Shown here: positions 52,312-62,670 of the stretch, one piece after another
Numbering within the stretch: the first letter of the stretch is position 1
Layout of the letters: each line of letters begins with the position of its first letter
NCBI GenBank assembly: GCA_030654695.1
Contig: JAURWY010000009.1
Span: forward strand, 124,001-188,000
Origin: Polaromonas sp.
Lineage (GTDB): Bacteria; Pseudomonadota; Gammaproteobacteria; Burkholderiales; Burkholderiaceae_C
Direction of reading: 5' to 3'
DNA: 64,000 nucleotides
The notes under the pieces: model-generated
Database searches by the model: none
Told to the model about the DNA's origin: nothing
What the model saw: only the letters and a program-made list of their open reading frames with translations
Position numbers and translations under genes: made by a program

Positions 52312-53691
52312 CTAACCGAGAAGCCGTTGCAAGTCATTGAAAAGCGCAATGGTCATCATCATCAACAAAATGGCGAGACCGCCACGGTGCAGTCGTGCCA
52401 TCCAGACTTCGGAGATGCTTCGGCCCGTCACTGCTTCCCAAAGATAATACATCAGGTGTCCGCCATCCAGCACCGGCAAAGGCAGCAAATTCAAGACTCC
52501 CAGACTGACGCTGATCAGCGCCAAGAATAACAAATAGGATGCCCATCCTAGTGACGCAGACTTGCCCGCGTAGTCAGCGATGGTGAGCGGGCCACTCAGG
52601 TTTTTCAGGGAGGCTTCGCCCACCAGCATTTTTCCCATCATTTGCAGCGTCAGCACTGAAACATCCCAAGTCCTGACGACTCCGCCCCAGAGACCTTCCC
52701 AAAAGCCATAACGCACGCTGACCATGGCCGGTGCAGAACCCACAAAGGCGCCTATTTTGGCGACCGGCAGATCGGCTTCCAGTTGGACTTGTGGTGTCAC
52801 CATCAGTATCAGGGTCTGACCAGCACGCTCAATTTGCCAGGACTGTGGTGTAACTCCCTGCCCAGCGGTAGATGCGGATGCCGATGCACGTATCATCTCG
52901 CGCAACTGCTGGCCGTCGGTGACCGGAAGATCATCCATGCGCAACACCAAATCGCCAGCCTGCAAGCCCGCCTTAGCAGCTGCTCCATCCGCCATCACGT
53001 CACCGATCAAAGGCTGCGTCAATGGGCCCATCAAGCCAATCCGGCGGAACAAACGGGCATCCACCTCGCTGACATCCAGTTGGCTCAAAGGCAATACCAG
53101 TTCGCGGGTCGGCGCTTGACTGGCGTCTTCTTGTGTCACCACCAAGCGCAGGTCTTGACCTGTCATGGCGCCCTGGGTCAGCCGCCAACGCAAGTCGGTG
53201 AAGGATCGCACATCCTCCAGCGGCTCATCATTGAAAGCGGCCTGAGCCACCCACTCACCGCCAACCAGTCCCGCGCGCGCAGCCATCGACTCCGCCACCG
53301 GCGTGGCCAGCACAGCCTTGGGTTCCTCAGTGCCACCCCAATTGACCACGGAATACAGCAGCGCCGCCAACAGCAAATTAGCCATCGGTCCGGCAGCCAC
53401 CACGGCGGCACGGGAGCGCAAGGGCTTGTTGTTAAAGGCCAGATGGCGCTCGGCCGCATCGACCGGCCCTTCGCGTTCGTCCAGCATCTTGACGTAGCCG
53501 CCCAGCGGCAAGGCGCTGATTGAAAACTCTGTCGGCTTGCCGGCGCAGCGCCAGGTGTAAAGGGGTTTGCCAAAGCCGATGGAGAACTTCAGCACCTTCA
53601 CACCGCAAGCCACGGCGACCCGGTAGTGGCCGTACTCGTGGATAGCGATCAGCAGACCCAGCGCGACCACGAAGGCAAGTAGCGTCAGCAT
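52312..53691 (-). CDS. rseP: RIP metalloprotease RseP
   Basis: LLIAIHEYGHYRVA (HExxH variant register), PDZ region, LNLLPLPVLDGGHLMYY. Confidence 0.95.
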   Translation of the reverse strand: MLTLLAFVVALGLLIAIHEYGHYRVAVACGVKVLKFSIGFGKPLYTWRCAGKPTEFSISALPLGGYVKMLDEREGPVDAAERHLAFNNKPLRSRAAVVAAGPMANLLLAALLYSVVNWGGTEEPKAVLATPVAESMAARAGLVGGEWVAQAAFNDEPLEDVRSFTDLRWRLTQGAMTGQDLRLVVTQEDASQAPTRELVLPLSQLDVSEVDARLFRRIGLMGPLTQPLIGDVMADGAAAKAGLQAGDLVLRMDDLPVTDGQQLREMIRASASASTAGQGVTPQSWQIERAGQTLILMVTPQVQLEADLPVAKIGAFVGSAPAMVSVRYGFWEGLWGGVVRTWDVSVLTLQMMGKMLVGEASLKNLSGPLTIADYAGKSASLGWASYLLFLALISVSLGVLNLLPLPVLDGGHLMYYLWEAVTGRSISEVWMARLHRGGLAILLMMMTIALFNDLQRLLG

Positions 53692-53692
53692 T

Positions 53693-54880
53693 TCAAATCT
53701 CCATTCGCTTGACGTGCGCACTCGCCACAGCACGGGTTTGCTGGTCCAGCGCCAGCAGGTCTTCAATACCGTGGATCTCGCTTAACTTGCAGGCATCTAA
53801 GCTGTCACGGTTGACTTGGTGAATCTGGTCAAAGCGAATTTGACCGGCCAGAAAAGCGGCCACCGCCACTTCGTTGGCGGCGTTCAAAACCGCCGTGCTG
53901 CCGGTCGGTCCGTCCAGCACCTCCCAGGCCAGTTGCAAACCGGGAAAGCGCTGCGGGTCTGGCGTGTCAAAGGTCATGGTTGCGAGAGCCCGAAAATCAA
54001 GCGCGCGCGCGCCTGAAGCAATGCGCTCCGGCCAAGCCAAGCCGTAGGCAATCGGTACCCGCATGTCGGGTGTGCCGAGCTGGGCCACCACCGAGGTGTC
54101 GCGGTACTGCACCAAGGAATGGATGATGCTTTGCGGATGAATCACGACCTCGATCTGCTGCGGCGTGACGCCGAACAGATAACGCGCCTCGATGACCTCC
54201 AGCGCCTTGTTCATCATGGTCGCCGAGTCGACCGATATTTTTCGGCCCATAACCCAATTCGGGTGAGCGCAAGCTTGGTCAGGTGTGACATGCCGCAAAC
54301 TCTCTGGGTCGCGCTCTAGAAACGGTCCGCCAGAAGCAGTCAGGATGATTTTCTCAACCCGCTCAGACCAAGTGGCAGGGTCTTCTGGCAAGGACTGAAA
54401 AATAGCCGAGTGCTCGCTGTCAATCGGCAGCAGTTGCGCGCCACCTTGACGCACCGCCTCCATGAACACCTCACCACCGACCACCAAGGCTTCTTTGTTG
54501 GCCAGCAGCAAGCGCTTGCCGGCCTTGGCCGCAGCCAAGCACGGCGGCAATCCAGCGGCACCGACAATGGCGGCCATCACGGCGTGTACTTGCTCATGCG
54601 AGGCAATCATCTCTAGCGCTTCAGGGCCAGACAAAACCTGCGTTGAGAGGTTGTTGGCGCGCATTTTGTCAGCCAGCAATTGGCCATGCGGCAAACTCGC
54701 TATGACTGCAAAGGTCGGTTTGAAACGCTGACATTGGGCCAGCATGAGGTCGACCTGCGTAGCCGCACTGAGGGCAAAAACCTCGAAGCGCTCAGGGTGC
54801 ATAGACATGACGTCCAGCGTGCTGACGCCGATTGAGCCCGTTGACCCTAGAACCGTGACCCGTTGTTTCATTGAATGCAT
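53693..54880 (-). CDS. dxr: 1-deoxy-D-xylulose 5-phosphate reductoisomerase
   Basis: VTVLGSTGSIGVSTLDVMSMHPERFEVFALSA; MGRKISVDSATMMNKALEVIEA. Confidence 0.96.
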   Translation of the reverse strand: MHSMKQRVTVLGSTGSIGVSTLDVMSMHPERFEVFALSAATQVDLMLAQCQRFKPTFAVIASLPHGQLLADKMRANNLSTQVLSGPEALEMIASHEQVHAVMAAIVGAAGLPPCLAAAKAGKRLLLANKEALVVGGEVFMEAVRQGGAQLLPIDSEHSAIFQSLPEDPATWSERVEKIILTASGGPFLERDPESLRHVTPDQACAHPNWVMGRKISVDSATMMNKALEVIEARYLFGVTPQQIEVVIHPQSIIHSLVQYRDTSVVAQLGTPDMRVPIAYGLAWPERIASGARALDFRALATMTFDTPDPQRFPGLQLAWEVLDGPTGSTAVLNAANEVAVAAFLAGQIRFDQIHQVNRDSLDACKLSEIHGIEDLLALDQQTRAVASAHVKRMEI

Positions 54881-54887
54881 TTCAGGG

Positions 54888-55736
54888 TCACAAACTGGCC
54901 AGCATCATGGCCAAAGGCAACGCTGGCAACAAGGCGTCAACCCGGTCCAGTACACCACCGTGACCCGGCAGCAAGCCGCTTGAATCTTTGGCGCCAGCGC
55001 TGCGCTTGACCAGCGACTCGACCAGATCGCCGACCACACTCATGGCCGACAGAAAAACAACCGCGATCAACATCACGACCCAACCATGACGGTTGAGCAA
55101 CGATGAATAGATGCTTGGAATTTGCGTCGCGCCGCTACGGTCAAGCAAGACCCAGCCGAGCGCCAACAGCAACACGCAGACCATGCCACCCCAAACACCT
55201 TCCCAGCTTTTGCCGGGGCTGATAGACGCGGCGAGCTTGGTTTTGGTGAACTTGGTTCCGAAGGTTTTTCCAGCAAAGTAAGCGCCAATGTCAGCCGTCC
55301 ACACCAGCACCATGACCGACAGCAAGAAGTTGACACCGATGACGCGCGCCTGAGCCAAGGCCAGCCAAGCCAGCCAGATGGCCAGCGCGCCCAGCACCAA
55401 GCGCAAGGCCTTTGGAATCTGCGGCCAACCGCTGACGCCGCTGCGCAGCAACCAGCCACCAGCCAAGACCCAAGCGGCACCGACAACGCTCCACAACCAC
55501 GGCAACGACTGCGTCAACAAGCCGGCATACCAAGACAGCAGGCAGGCCAGCAAACACGCCAAGCCAAGCATCACGGACTGCGGCTGACTGCAGCCATTGA
55601 GTCGCCCCCACTCCCAGCCACCCGCAGAAATAAGCACCAAAGTGATGGCGCAAAACGGCACGTAGGAAGGATAAAACAGTGCGGGCAGCAAAATCGCCAG
55701 CAACACCACCGCAGTGATCACGCGCTGTTTCAACAT
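54888..55736 (-). CDS. cdsA: Phosphatidate cytidylyltransferase
   Basis: Polytopic; KRSAGAKDSSGLLPGHGGVLDRVDALLPALP. Confidence 0.94.
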   Translation of the reverse strand: MLKQRVITAVVLLAILLPALFYPSYVPFCAITLVLISAGGWEWGRLNGCSQPQSVMLGLACLLACLLSWYAGLLTQSLPWLWSVVGAAWVLAGGWLLRSGVSGWPQIPKALRLVLGALAIWLAWLALAQARVIGVNFLLSVMVLVWTADIGAYFAGKTFGTKFTKTKLAASISPGKSWEGVWGGMVCVLLLALGWVLLDRSGATQIPSIYSSLLNRHGWVVMLIAVVFLSAMSVVGDLVESLVKRSAGAKDSSGLLPGHGGVLDRVDALLPALPLAMMLASL

Positions 55737-56479
55737 CAGGCGACCTTCACGGGTTGGCCAGAGACGGAGGGCGTGAGTTGCGCCGAAGTTTGGCCGAAGC
55801 GCCGCTCACGCGAGCGAAAAAAGGCAATCGCCTCATCCAAGGCCGTCTCGTCAAATTCGGGCCAGAGCTTGTCGGTGAAATACAGTTCGGCATAAGCCGC
55901 CTGCCACAGCAAAAAGTTGCTGATGCGCAGTTCGCCACCGGTGCGGATGAGTAAATCTGGATCCGCCACATGCGCCAGTGCCAGCGCACGGTCAAGCGCC
56001 AACTCGGTGATGGCTTGACCGCTGTCAGCGACTTTTTTTGCGGCCTGCGCAATATCCCAACGGCCGCCATAGTTAAAGCAGATGTTGAGTACCAAACCGG
56101 TATTGGATGCCGTGACGGCTTCGGCTTTGCTGAAGGCCGCTTGCATCGCGTCGGACAGACGTTGGCGGTCTCCGACGAAGTGCAAGCGCACGCCGTTTTG
56201 TTGGAGTTCGGTCACCTCACTGGCGACGGCACGGGCCAACAAGTCCATCAAACCAGAGACTTCTTCTTGGGGGCGCCGCCAGTTTTCTGAAGAAAATGCA
56301 AACACCGTCAAGACGCCAATGCCGCGCGCAACGCAGGCCTTGACGCAACGGCGCAGTGCCGTCACCCCTTGCTTGTGGCCGGCGATGCGTGGCAAAAAAT
56401 GCTGATGCGCCCAACGCCCATTACCATCCATGACGATGGCCACGTGATGCGGCATGGTGCTGAGCACGGGTATGGTCAT
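55736..56479 (-). CDS. uppS: Isoprenyl diphosphate (undecaprenyl-PP) synthase
   Basis: HHVAIVMDGNGRWAHQHFLPRIAGHKQGV; FAFSSENWRRP; LRISNFLLWQAAYAELYF. Confidence 0.95.
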   Translation of the reverse strand: MTIPVLSTMPHHVAIVMDGNGRWAHQHFLPRIAGHKQGVTALRRCVKACVARGIGVLTVFAFSSENWRRPQEEVSGLMDLLARAVASEVTELQQNGVRLHFVGDRQRLSDAMQAAFSKAEAVTASNTGLVLNICFNYGGRWDIAQAAKKVADSGQAITELALDRALALAHVADPDLLIRTGGELRISNFLLWQAAYAELYFTDKLWPEFDETALDEAIAFFRSRERRFGQTSAQLTPSVSGQPVKVA

Positions 56480-56516
56480 GGCTTTGAAGCCGTTGAGTTG
56501 CGAGTCAAGTGACGCG

Positions 56517-57077
56517 TCAAACGGCCATGATGTCTTGTTCCTTGCTGATGACAAGCTTGTCGACATCGGCAATGAAACGATCGGTGAACTTTTGAATGTC
56601 TTCTTGAGCGCGGCGCTCGTCGTCTTCAGAGGCGAGCTTGTCTTTCACCAGTTTCTTGACGCCTTCATTGGCATCACGGCGCAGGTTGCGAATGGCCACC
56701 TTGGCGTGCTCGCCCTCGCCTTTGACGATCTTGGTCATTTCACGGCGGCGTTCTTCGGTCATGGCCGGCATCGGCACCCGAATCAAGTCGCCCTGCGTGG
56801 CCGGGTTCAAACCGAGATCGGAGTCGCGAATGGCTTTTTCGATCTTTGCGCCCATGCCTTTTTCCCAAGGCGAGACGCTGATCGTGCGGGCGTCCAGCAA
56901 GGACACGTTGGCGACTTGGCTGATGGGCACCATCGAGCCGTAGTAGTCGACCTGCACGGTGTCGAGCAAGCCGGGATTGGCCCGGCCGGTGCGGATTTTA
57001 GTCAGCGCTTGCTTGAAATTCTCAAGCGACTGCTGCATTTTTGTTTCGGCGGTGGTTTTGGTGTCTTCGATGCTCAT
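56517..57077 (-). CDS. frr: Ribosome recycling factor
   Basis: [49 protein letters not shown]. Confidence 0.96.
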   Translation of the reverse strand: MSIEDTKTTAETKMQQSLENFKQALTKIRTGRANPGLLDTVQVDYYGSMVPISQVANVSLLDARTISVSPWEKGMGAKIEKAIRDSDLGLNPATQGDLIRVPMPAMTEERRREMTKIVKGEGEHAKVAIRNLRRDANEGVKKLVKDKLASEDDERRAQEDIQKFTDRFIADVDKLVISKEQDIMAV

Positions 57078-57147
57078 GGGTGCTTCTCCGGCTACAACAA
57101 AATTCAAGTTTACAAAAGAAGGAAACAGACCGGCTGTTCCTTCAATT

Positions 57148-57858
57148 TCAAATGTGGACCAGCGTGCCTTCGTTCTCACCCATCACGACGCGCTTGAGCG
57201 CGCCAGGCTTGAAAATACTGAAGACTTTTACCGGTAGTTTCTGATCACGGCACAGGGCAAAAGCTGTGGCGTCCATGACTTCAAGATTCTGGCTCATGGC
57301 TTCGTCAAAAGTGATGGTGTCGTAACGCGTGGCGTTCGGCACCTTGCGCGGGTCGGCGCTGTAGACGCCATCGACCTTGGTGGCCTTCAAAACGATCTCT
57401 GCACCAATTTCTGCACCCCGCAGCGCTGCGGCGGTGTCGGTGGTGAAAAATGGATTGCCGGTTCCGGCCGCAAAAATCACCACCTTGCCTTCTTCCAGAT
57501 ACTGCAAAGCCTTAGGGCGCACATACGGCTCCACCACACGCTCAATCGCGATGGCCGACATCACGCGAGGCGTCAGCCCGGCTTTGTCCATGGTGTCACC
57601 CAAGGCCAGCGCGTTCATCACGGTGGCCAGCATGCCCATGTAGTCAGCTGTGGCCCGGTCCATGCCGACCGAGCCGCCAGCCACGCCGCGGAAAATATTG
57701 CCACCGCCGATGACGATAGCCATTTCAACCCCAAGACGCGAGACCTCTGCAATCTCCTCGACCATCCGCACAATCGTCGCCCGGTTGATGCCGAAAGCAT
57801 CATCACCCATCAAGGCCTCACCTGACAGTTTGAGCAAAATCCGCTTGTAGGCTGGCAT
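57148..57858 (-). CDS. pyrH: UMP kinase
   Basis: [52 protein letters not shown]. Confidence 0.96.
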   Translation of the reverse strand: MPAYKRILLKLSGEALMGDDAFGINRATIVRMVEEIAEVSRLGVEMAIVIGGGNIFRGVAGGSVGMDRATADYMGMLATVMNALALGDTMDKAGLTPRVMSAIAIERVVEPYVRPKALQYLEEGKVVIFAAGTGNPFFTTDTAAALRGAEIGAEIVLKATKVDGVYSADPRKVPNATRYDTITFDEAMSQNLEVMDATAFALCRDQKLPVKVFSIFKPGALKRVVMGENEGTLVHI

Positions 57859-57914
57859 GGTGAGTCCGTGAGTGAGGGTTGATTGGAATGGAGTGGCGAT
57901 TGACCCGTGAATGA

Positions 57915-58829
57915 TCAGGCAGCTTTGGCAGCAGCGATCTGGGCGGCCACTTCGGCAGCGAAGTCGTCAACCTTCTTCTCGATACCTTCGCCGACCACGT
58001 ACATGGTGAAAGCTTTCACCGTGGTAGCGCGCTCTTTCAGCATCTGCTCAACCGTTTGCTTGTCATTTTTGACAAACGATTGGTTGAAAAGGCTGACTTC
58101 TTTGAGGTATTTCTGCACGCCACCGTCAATGCGTTTGGCCACGATTTCAGCGGACTGAACCGGCTTGCCTTCGGCTTGCGCTTTGGACGCATCTTCAGCT
58201 GCTTTGGCCGCGGCCACTGAGCGCTCTTTGGCGACCAGTTCAGCAGGCACATCCGCGCTGGACAGCGCGACAGGCTTCATGGCCGCTACGTGCATGGCCA
58301 CATCCTTGGCAGCGGCTTCGTCGCCTTCATATTCAACGACCACGCCAATGCGCGTGCCATGCAGGTAAGACGCCAGCGGGCTACCGGAAAAGCGCTTGAA
58401 GCGGCGCACGCTCATGTTCTCGCCGATCTTGCCGATCAGGCCTTTACGAACGTCTTCCACCGTCGGGCCAAAGCCATCGAGCGACAGGGGCATGGCACCA
58501 ATGGCGGCCACATCGGCCGGGTTGTTCTTGACGATGCCTTCGGCAACGGCTTTGGTGAAAGCCAGAAAGCTGTCGTTCTTGGTGACAAAGTCGGTTTCGC
58601 AGTTGATTTCAACCAGCGCGCCGACATCGCCTTCGCGGTGCGTCGCAACCACGCCTTCGGCGGTGATACGGGAAGCAGCCTTGCCGGCCTTGTTGCCGAG
58701 CTTGACGCGCAGAATTTCTTCGGCTTTGTCAAAGTTGCCTTCAGCTTCTGTCAGTGCTTTCTTGCACTCCATCATCGGTGCGTCGGTTTTTGCGCGCAGT
58801 TCAGCGACCATGCTTGCAGTAATTGCCAT
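57915..58829 (-). CDS. tsf: Elongation factor Ts
   Basis: [39 protein letters not shown]. Confidence 0.97.
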   Translation of the reverse strand: MAITASMVAELRAKTDAPMMECKKALTEAEGNFDKAEEILRVKLGNKAGKAASRITAEGVVATHREGDVGALVEINCETDFVTKNDSFLAFTKAVAEGIVKNNPADVAAIGAMPLSLDGFGPTVEDVRKGLIGKIGENMSVRRFKRFSGSPLASYLHGTRIGVVVEYEGDEAAAKDVAMHVAAMKPVALSSADVPAELVAKERSVAAAKAAEDASKAQAEGKPVQSAEIVAKRIDGGVQKYLKEVSLFNQSFVKNDKQTVEQMLKERATTVKAFTMYVVGEGIEKKVDDFAAEVAAQIAAAKAA

Positions 58830-58914
58830 TTTTTTCTCCGTTTAACGTATTGACTTTGAGGGCGGACGCTAACGTCACGCCGGCCCTGAACATCGTCTAT
58901 CTATTCAAATTGTG

Positions 58915-58941
58915 AAAAAGGGGCTACGCGAGCCCCTTTTT
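58915..58941 (-). terminator. Rho-independent terminator/attenuator between rpsB and tsf
   Basis: AAAAAGGGGCT-ACGCG-AGCCCCTTTTT. Confidence 0.85.
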
Positions 58942-58979
58942 CGCGTCTGGCAAAGCGCCAAAACTAACAGCGACCTGAC

Positions 58980-59732
58980 TTAGGCGGCTGCGTTCTGCAC
59001 TTCCACGAATTCGTCCGAGCTCTCGGCCGACACGGTCTTGACCAAGTCATTTCCGGCGCTAGCGCGGCCTTCGATGACCGCATCAGCGATACCGCGTGCG
59101 TACAGGGCGACTGCTTTGGACGAATCGTCGTTACCAGGAATCACGTAGTCAATGCCGATTGGCGAGTGGTTGGAGTCAACCACACCAATCAGCGGGATGC
59201 CCAGTTTCTTGGCTTCCAGAACCGCGATTTTGTGGAAACCCACGTCGATCACGAAAATGGCGTCTGGCAAGGCAGTCATATCCTGAATGCCGCCGATGTC
59301 TTTTTCAAGCTTGTCGATTTCGCGCTTGAAGGTCAGTTGTTCTTTTTTGCTGATGGCGTCAAGGCCGGCTTCTTGCTGGGCTTTGAGCTCTTTCAGGCGT
59401 TTGATCGAGGTCTTGACCGTCTTGAAGTTGGTCAGCATGCCGCCCAACCAGCGCTGGTCAACATAAGGAATGCCAGCACGCTTGGCTTCCATGGCAACGG
59501 TCTCGCGCGCGGTGCGCTTGGTGCCGACCATCAGGATGGTGCCGCGGTTGGCAGCGAGCTGCTTCGCGAACTTCATCGCTTCCTGGTACATCGGCAGCGA
59601 TTTTTCCAGGTTGATGATGTGGATACGGTTGCGATGGCCAAAAATGTACGGGGCCATGTTCGGGTTCCAGAAGCGGGTTTGGTGACCAAAATGGACGCCG
59701 GCTTCGAGCATTTCACGCATGTTTGTGGACAT
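58980..59732 (-). CDS. rpsB: 30S ribosomal protein S2
   Basis: [48 protein letters not shown] upstream. Confidence 0.97.
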   Translation of the reverse strand: MSTNMREMLEAGVHFGHQTRFWNPNMAPYIFGHRNRIHIINLEKSLPMYQEAMKFAKQLAANRGTILMVGTKRTARETVAMEAKRAGIPYVDQRWLGGMLTNFKTVKTSIKRLKELKAQQEAGLDAISKKEQLTFKREIDKLEKDIGGIQDMTALPDAIFVIDVGFHKIAVLEAKKLGIPLIGVVDSNHSPIGIDYVIPGNDDSSKAVALYARGIADAVIEGRASAGNDLVKTVSAESSDEFVEVQNAAA

Positions 59733-59899
59733 AATTAACTCCAAAGGTTGTGTCTAAAATCAGCGCTTATCGCCCAACAACCATTAATGCATATTAATAA
59801 AGCCGTTGGCCAACACCTTGTGTGGCTGATTTGCGATTTTCCCTGCAGGTAGCAAAATCGCCATCTGCAGAGCCCGCTGAGTATAACATCCCCCACCCC

Positions 59900-61255
59900 A
59901 TGAATCAGCCGAACCAGATCCCTTTCACAAGCGACCTTCATGCCACGCGCCAGGCCCTGCAAGCGGGCCAGACCAGCATCGAGGAGATCCTTGCGCACGC
60001 AGCCGCCATCGGCCAAAGCGATGCCTGCCGCCACGTTTTTATGCCGGCTACCGCAAAAAGCCGGCCTACAAGCGTCAACGTGCCGCCCCAAAACGGCCCT
60101 GGCCTTCTGTCGGGGATTCCCGTGTCTATCAAGGACCTGTTTGATGTGGCAGGCCAAACCACGACAGCGGGATCAACCGTGCTGGTCAGTGCAGCCCCGG
60201 CCCAGGCCGACTGCCCCGCCGTGGCGAGGCTGCGCGCGGCAGGCGCAGTGCTGGTCGGGCGCAGCAACATGGTGGAGTTCGCTTTTTCCGGGGTCGGCAT
60301 CAACCCGCACTACGGCACGCCGATCAACCCGGCCGACCGCGGCACGGACCGGATTCCGGGCGGCTCTTCGTCGGGCGCGGCGGTATCCGTTGCCACCGGG
60401 GCGGCGCTGATAGGGCTGGGGTCGGACACCGGCGGCTCGCTCCGCATCCCAGCCGCCTTGTGCGGCATTGTCGGCTTTAAAAGCACGGCACGCCTGGTGC
60501 CCACCGCAGGCGCGGTGCCGCTGTCAACCAGTCTGGACACCGTGGGCGCCCTGACCCGCTCGGTGCGCGACGCGGTCAGCGTGCACGAGGTGCTGACGGC
60601 ACGTCCTGTGCGGTTGGCGGGCAAACCCCTGTCAGCGTGCCGTCTCGCTGTGGCGCAAACGCAGATGCTGGATGGCCTGGACCCGACCGTGGCCCAGGCG
60701 TTTGAGCGCAGCCTGCAGGTGCTGCGCCAAGCCGGTGCCCAGGTTGAGGAAATCGCTCTTGCGGAAATCAACGACCTGGCAGCCATCAATGCCAGCGGCG
60801 GCTTGTCGGCCGCCGAAAGCTATGCCTGGCATCGGACACTGATGGCCCGGCATCAAGCCGAGTATGACCCCCGGGTAGCGCAGCGAATTTTGCGCGGCGC
60901 CCAAATGAGCGCGGCTGACTACATCGATTTGCTGGCGGCACGCCAGCAGTGGATAGTACGCATGGAAGCGCGTCTGAACGGCTTTGACGCCGTGCTGTCG
61001 CCGACCGTCGCCATCGTCGCCCCGCCCATCGCCAACGTACTGACGGATGATGCCGAGTTCTTCCGGATCAACGGGCTTTTGCTGCGCAACACGGCGGTGG
61101 TTAACATGCTCGACGGTTGCGCCATTTCACTGCCTTGCCACACCCCCGAGCAATTGCCGGTAGGCCTCATGATCTGGCATGCAGCGCTGCACGACGACGA
61201 GGTGCTGGACCTGGCGCTTCAGATCGAGTCTGCACTCGCCGGCTCACTACAATAA
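59900..61255 (+). CDS. Amidase signature-family hydrolase
   Basis: GIPVSIKDLFDVAGQTTTAGS; RIPGGSSSGAAVSVATGAALIGLGSDTGGSLRIPAALCGIVGFKST (Ser-cisSer-Lys triad region). Confidence 0.93.
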   Translation: MNQPNQIPFTSDLHATRQALQAGQTSIEEILAHAAAIGQSDACRHVFMPATAKSRPTSVNVPPQNGPGLLSGIPVSIKDLFDVAGQTTTAGSTVLVSAAPAQADCPAVARLRAAGAVLVGRSNMVEFAFSGVGINPHYGTPINPADRGTDRIPGGSSSGAAVSVATGAALIGLGSDTGGSLRIPAALCGIVGFKSTARLVPTAGAVPLSTSLDTVGALTRSVRDAVSVHEVLTARPVRLAGKPLSACRLAVAQTQMLDGLDPTVAQAFERSLQVLRQAGAQVEEIALAEINDLAAINASGGLSAAESYAWHRTLMARHQAEYDPRVAQRILRGAQMSAADYIDLLAARQQWIVRMEARLNGFDAVLSPTVAIVAPPIANVLTDDAEFFRINGLLLRNTAVVNMLDGCAISLPCHTPEQLPVGLMIWHAALHDDEVLDLALQIESALAGSLQ

Positions 61256-61258
61256 TAA

Positions 61259-61300
61259 TAGCACCTAACGCCCATTTATATTGGGCTATAGCCTCTTTTC
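61259..61300. repeat. 42-nt interspersed repeat, copy a (intergenic)
   Basis: TAGCACCTAACGCCCATTTATATTGGGCTATAGCCTCTTTTC; contains GCCCA...TGGGC inverted pair. Confidence 0.6.
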
Positions 61301-61365
61301 TCCTATAAAACGATGAATATCAACCTCTCCGGCCCTCTTCCTTCGCTTCTGCCCGGCACAGCCCT

Positions 61366-62625
61366 ATGAGGGTCGCCGTCGTTGGCGCCGGCATCATCGG
61401 CATCACCACCGCCTACGAACTGGCTGCCGACGGTCACGAGGTCACCGTGTTTGAGCGCCGCGGCGCCGCGGCAGAAGAGACCAGCTTTGCCAATGCAGGC
61501 GTCGTCGCGCCCGGCTATGTCACGCCCTGGGCCGCGCCCGGCATGCCGGGCAAGGTGCTCAGCTACCTGTTCAGCCGCCATGCGCCAGTCAAGATCAGCC
61601 TGCCGCTGTCAGGCCGAGAACTGGCATGGATGTGGAAATGGCTGCGCGCCTGCAAGCTGGCACCCTACCTGGCCAATCGATCGCGCCTGCAACGCCTGGC
61701 GTTTTACAGCCGCGAACGGCTGCACCACCTGACCACTGAGCTGGAGCTGGACTACGAACGCAGCCCGGGCTACATGGTGCTGCTTCGCTCCGAAAAGGAC
61801 GCCCTGCTGGTTGAGCCCGGCCTGCAGGTGCTGCGCGATGCGGGCGTGGCCTTCAAGCAGATCAGCCCTGATGCGGTCCGCCAGATCGAGCCCGCGCTCA
61901 ACCCCGACACGGCATTTTTGGGCGCCGTGCACCTGCCCGACGATGAAGTGGCCAATTGCCGGCAGTTTGCGCTGCTGCTCAAGAACGAAGCCCAGCGGCT
62001 GGGCGTCATTTTTGAACTAAATACGACTGTAGCGCAACTGGGACGGGCGCAAGCAGCTAGCGTTTTAATAGCAGGCGAAGCCGCGCCGCGCGCCTTTGAC
62101 CGCGTGGTGGTGTGCGCCGGCCTGGCCTCGGCCGAACTCCTGAGGCCGCTTGGCCTGAAGATCCCCATGGCCGCCGTCTATGGCTACTCCATCAGCGCCA
62201 CGATTCGCGAACCGCTCAATGCCCCGCGCAGCGCGCTGATGGACGAACGCTACAAGGTCGCGATCTCGCGCCTTGGCAACCGCGTGCGCGTGGCCGGTGG
62301 CGCGGAAATCGGCGGTTCGCTTCAAAGCCGGCGCGCCTCCTCGCTGCAGACGCTGTACAAGGTGCTGCACGACTGGTTCCCCGGTGCGGTGCAGCATTCA
62401 AACGCCCACGGCAGCGTGCAGGAGTGGAAAGGCGCTCGGCCAATGCTGCCCGACGGGCCACCGATCATTGGCGACAGCGGCCGGCCCGGCCTCTGGCTCA
62501 ATCTGGGCCACGGCTCCAGCGGCTGGGCGCTCAGCTGCGGCAGTGCGCGCGCGCTGGCCGACCTGATGGCGGGCAGGCCCACGGAGATCGACATGGAAGG
62601 GCTGGACGTCAGCCGCTTGGGCTGA
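61366..62625 (+). CDS. dadA: D-amino acid dehydrogenase-like FAD oxidoreductase
   Basis: MRVAVVGAGIIGITTAYELAADGHEVTVFERR; SFANAGVVAPGYVTPWAAPGMP; LGHGSSGWALSCGSARALADL. Confidence 0.9.
   Translation: MRVAVVGAGIIGITTAYELAADGHEVTVFERRGAAAEETSFANAGVVAPGYVTPWAAPGMPGKVLSYLFSRHAPVKISLPLSGRELAWMWKWLRACKLAPYLANRSRLQRLAFYSRERLHHLTTELELDYERSPGYMVLLRSEKDALLVEPGLQVLRDAGVAFKQISPDAVRQIEPALNPDTAFLGAVHLPDDEVANCRQFALLLKNEAQRLGVIFELNTTVAQLGRAQAASVLIAGEAAPRAFDRVVVCAGLASAELLRPLGLKIPMAAVYGYSISATIREPLNAPRSALMDERYKVAISRLGNRVRVAGGAEIGGSLQSRRASSLQTLYKVLHDWFPGAVQHSNAHGSVQEWKGARPMLPDGPPIIGDSGRPGLWLNLGHGSSGWALSCGSARALADLMAGRPTEIDMEGLDVSRLG
62018..62059 (-). repeat. 42-nt interspersed repeat, copy b (inside dadA ORF, reverse orientation)
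   Basis: Minus strand TAGCTGCTTGCGCCCGTCCCAGTTGCGCTACAGTCGTATTTA; aligns without gaps to copy c. Confidence 0.6.
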
Positions 62626-62670
62626 ACCGGCCAGTTGGCAAGCGGCCGCATCAGCCCTCACAATGCGCTG

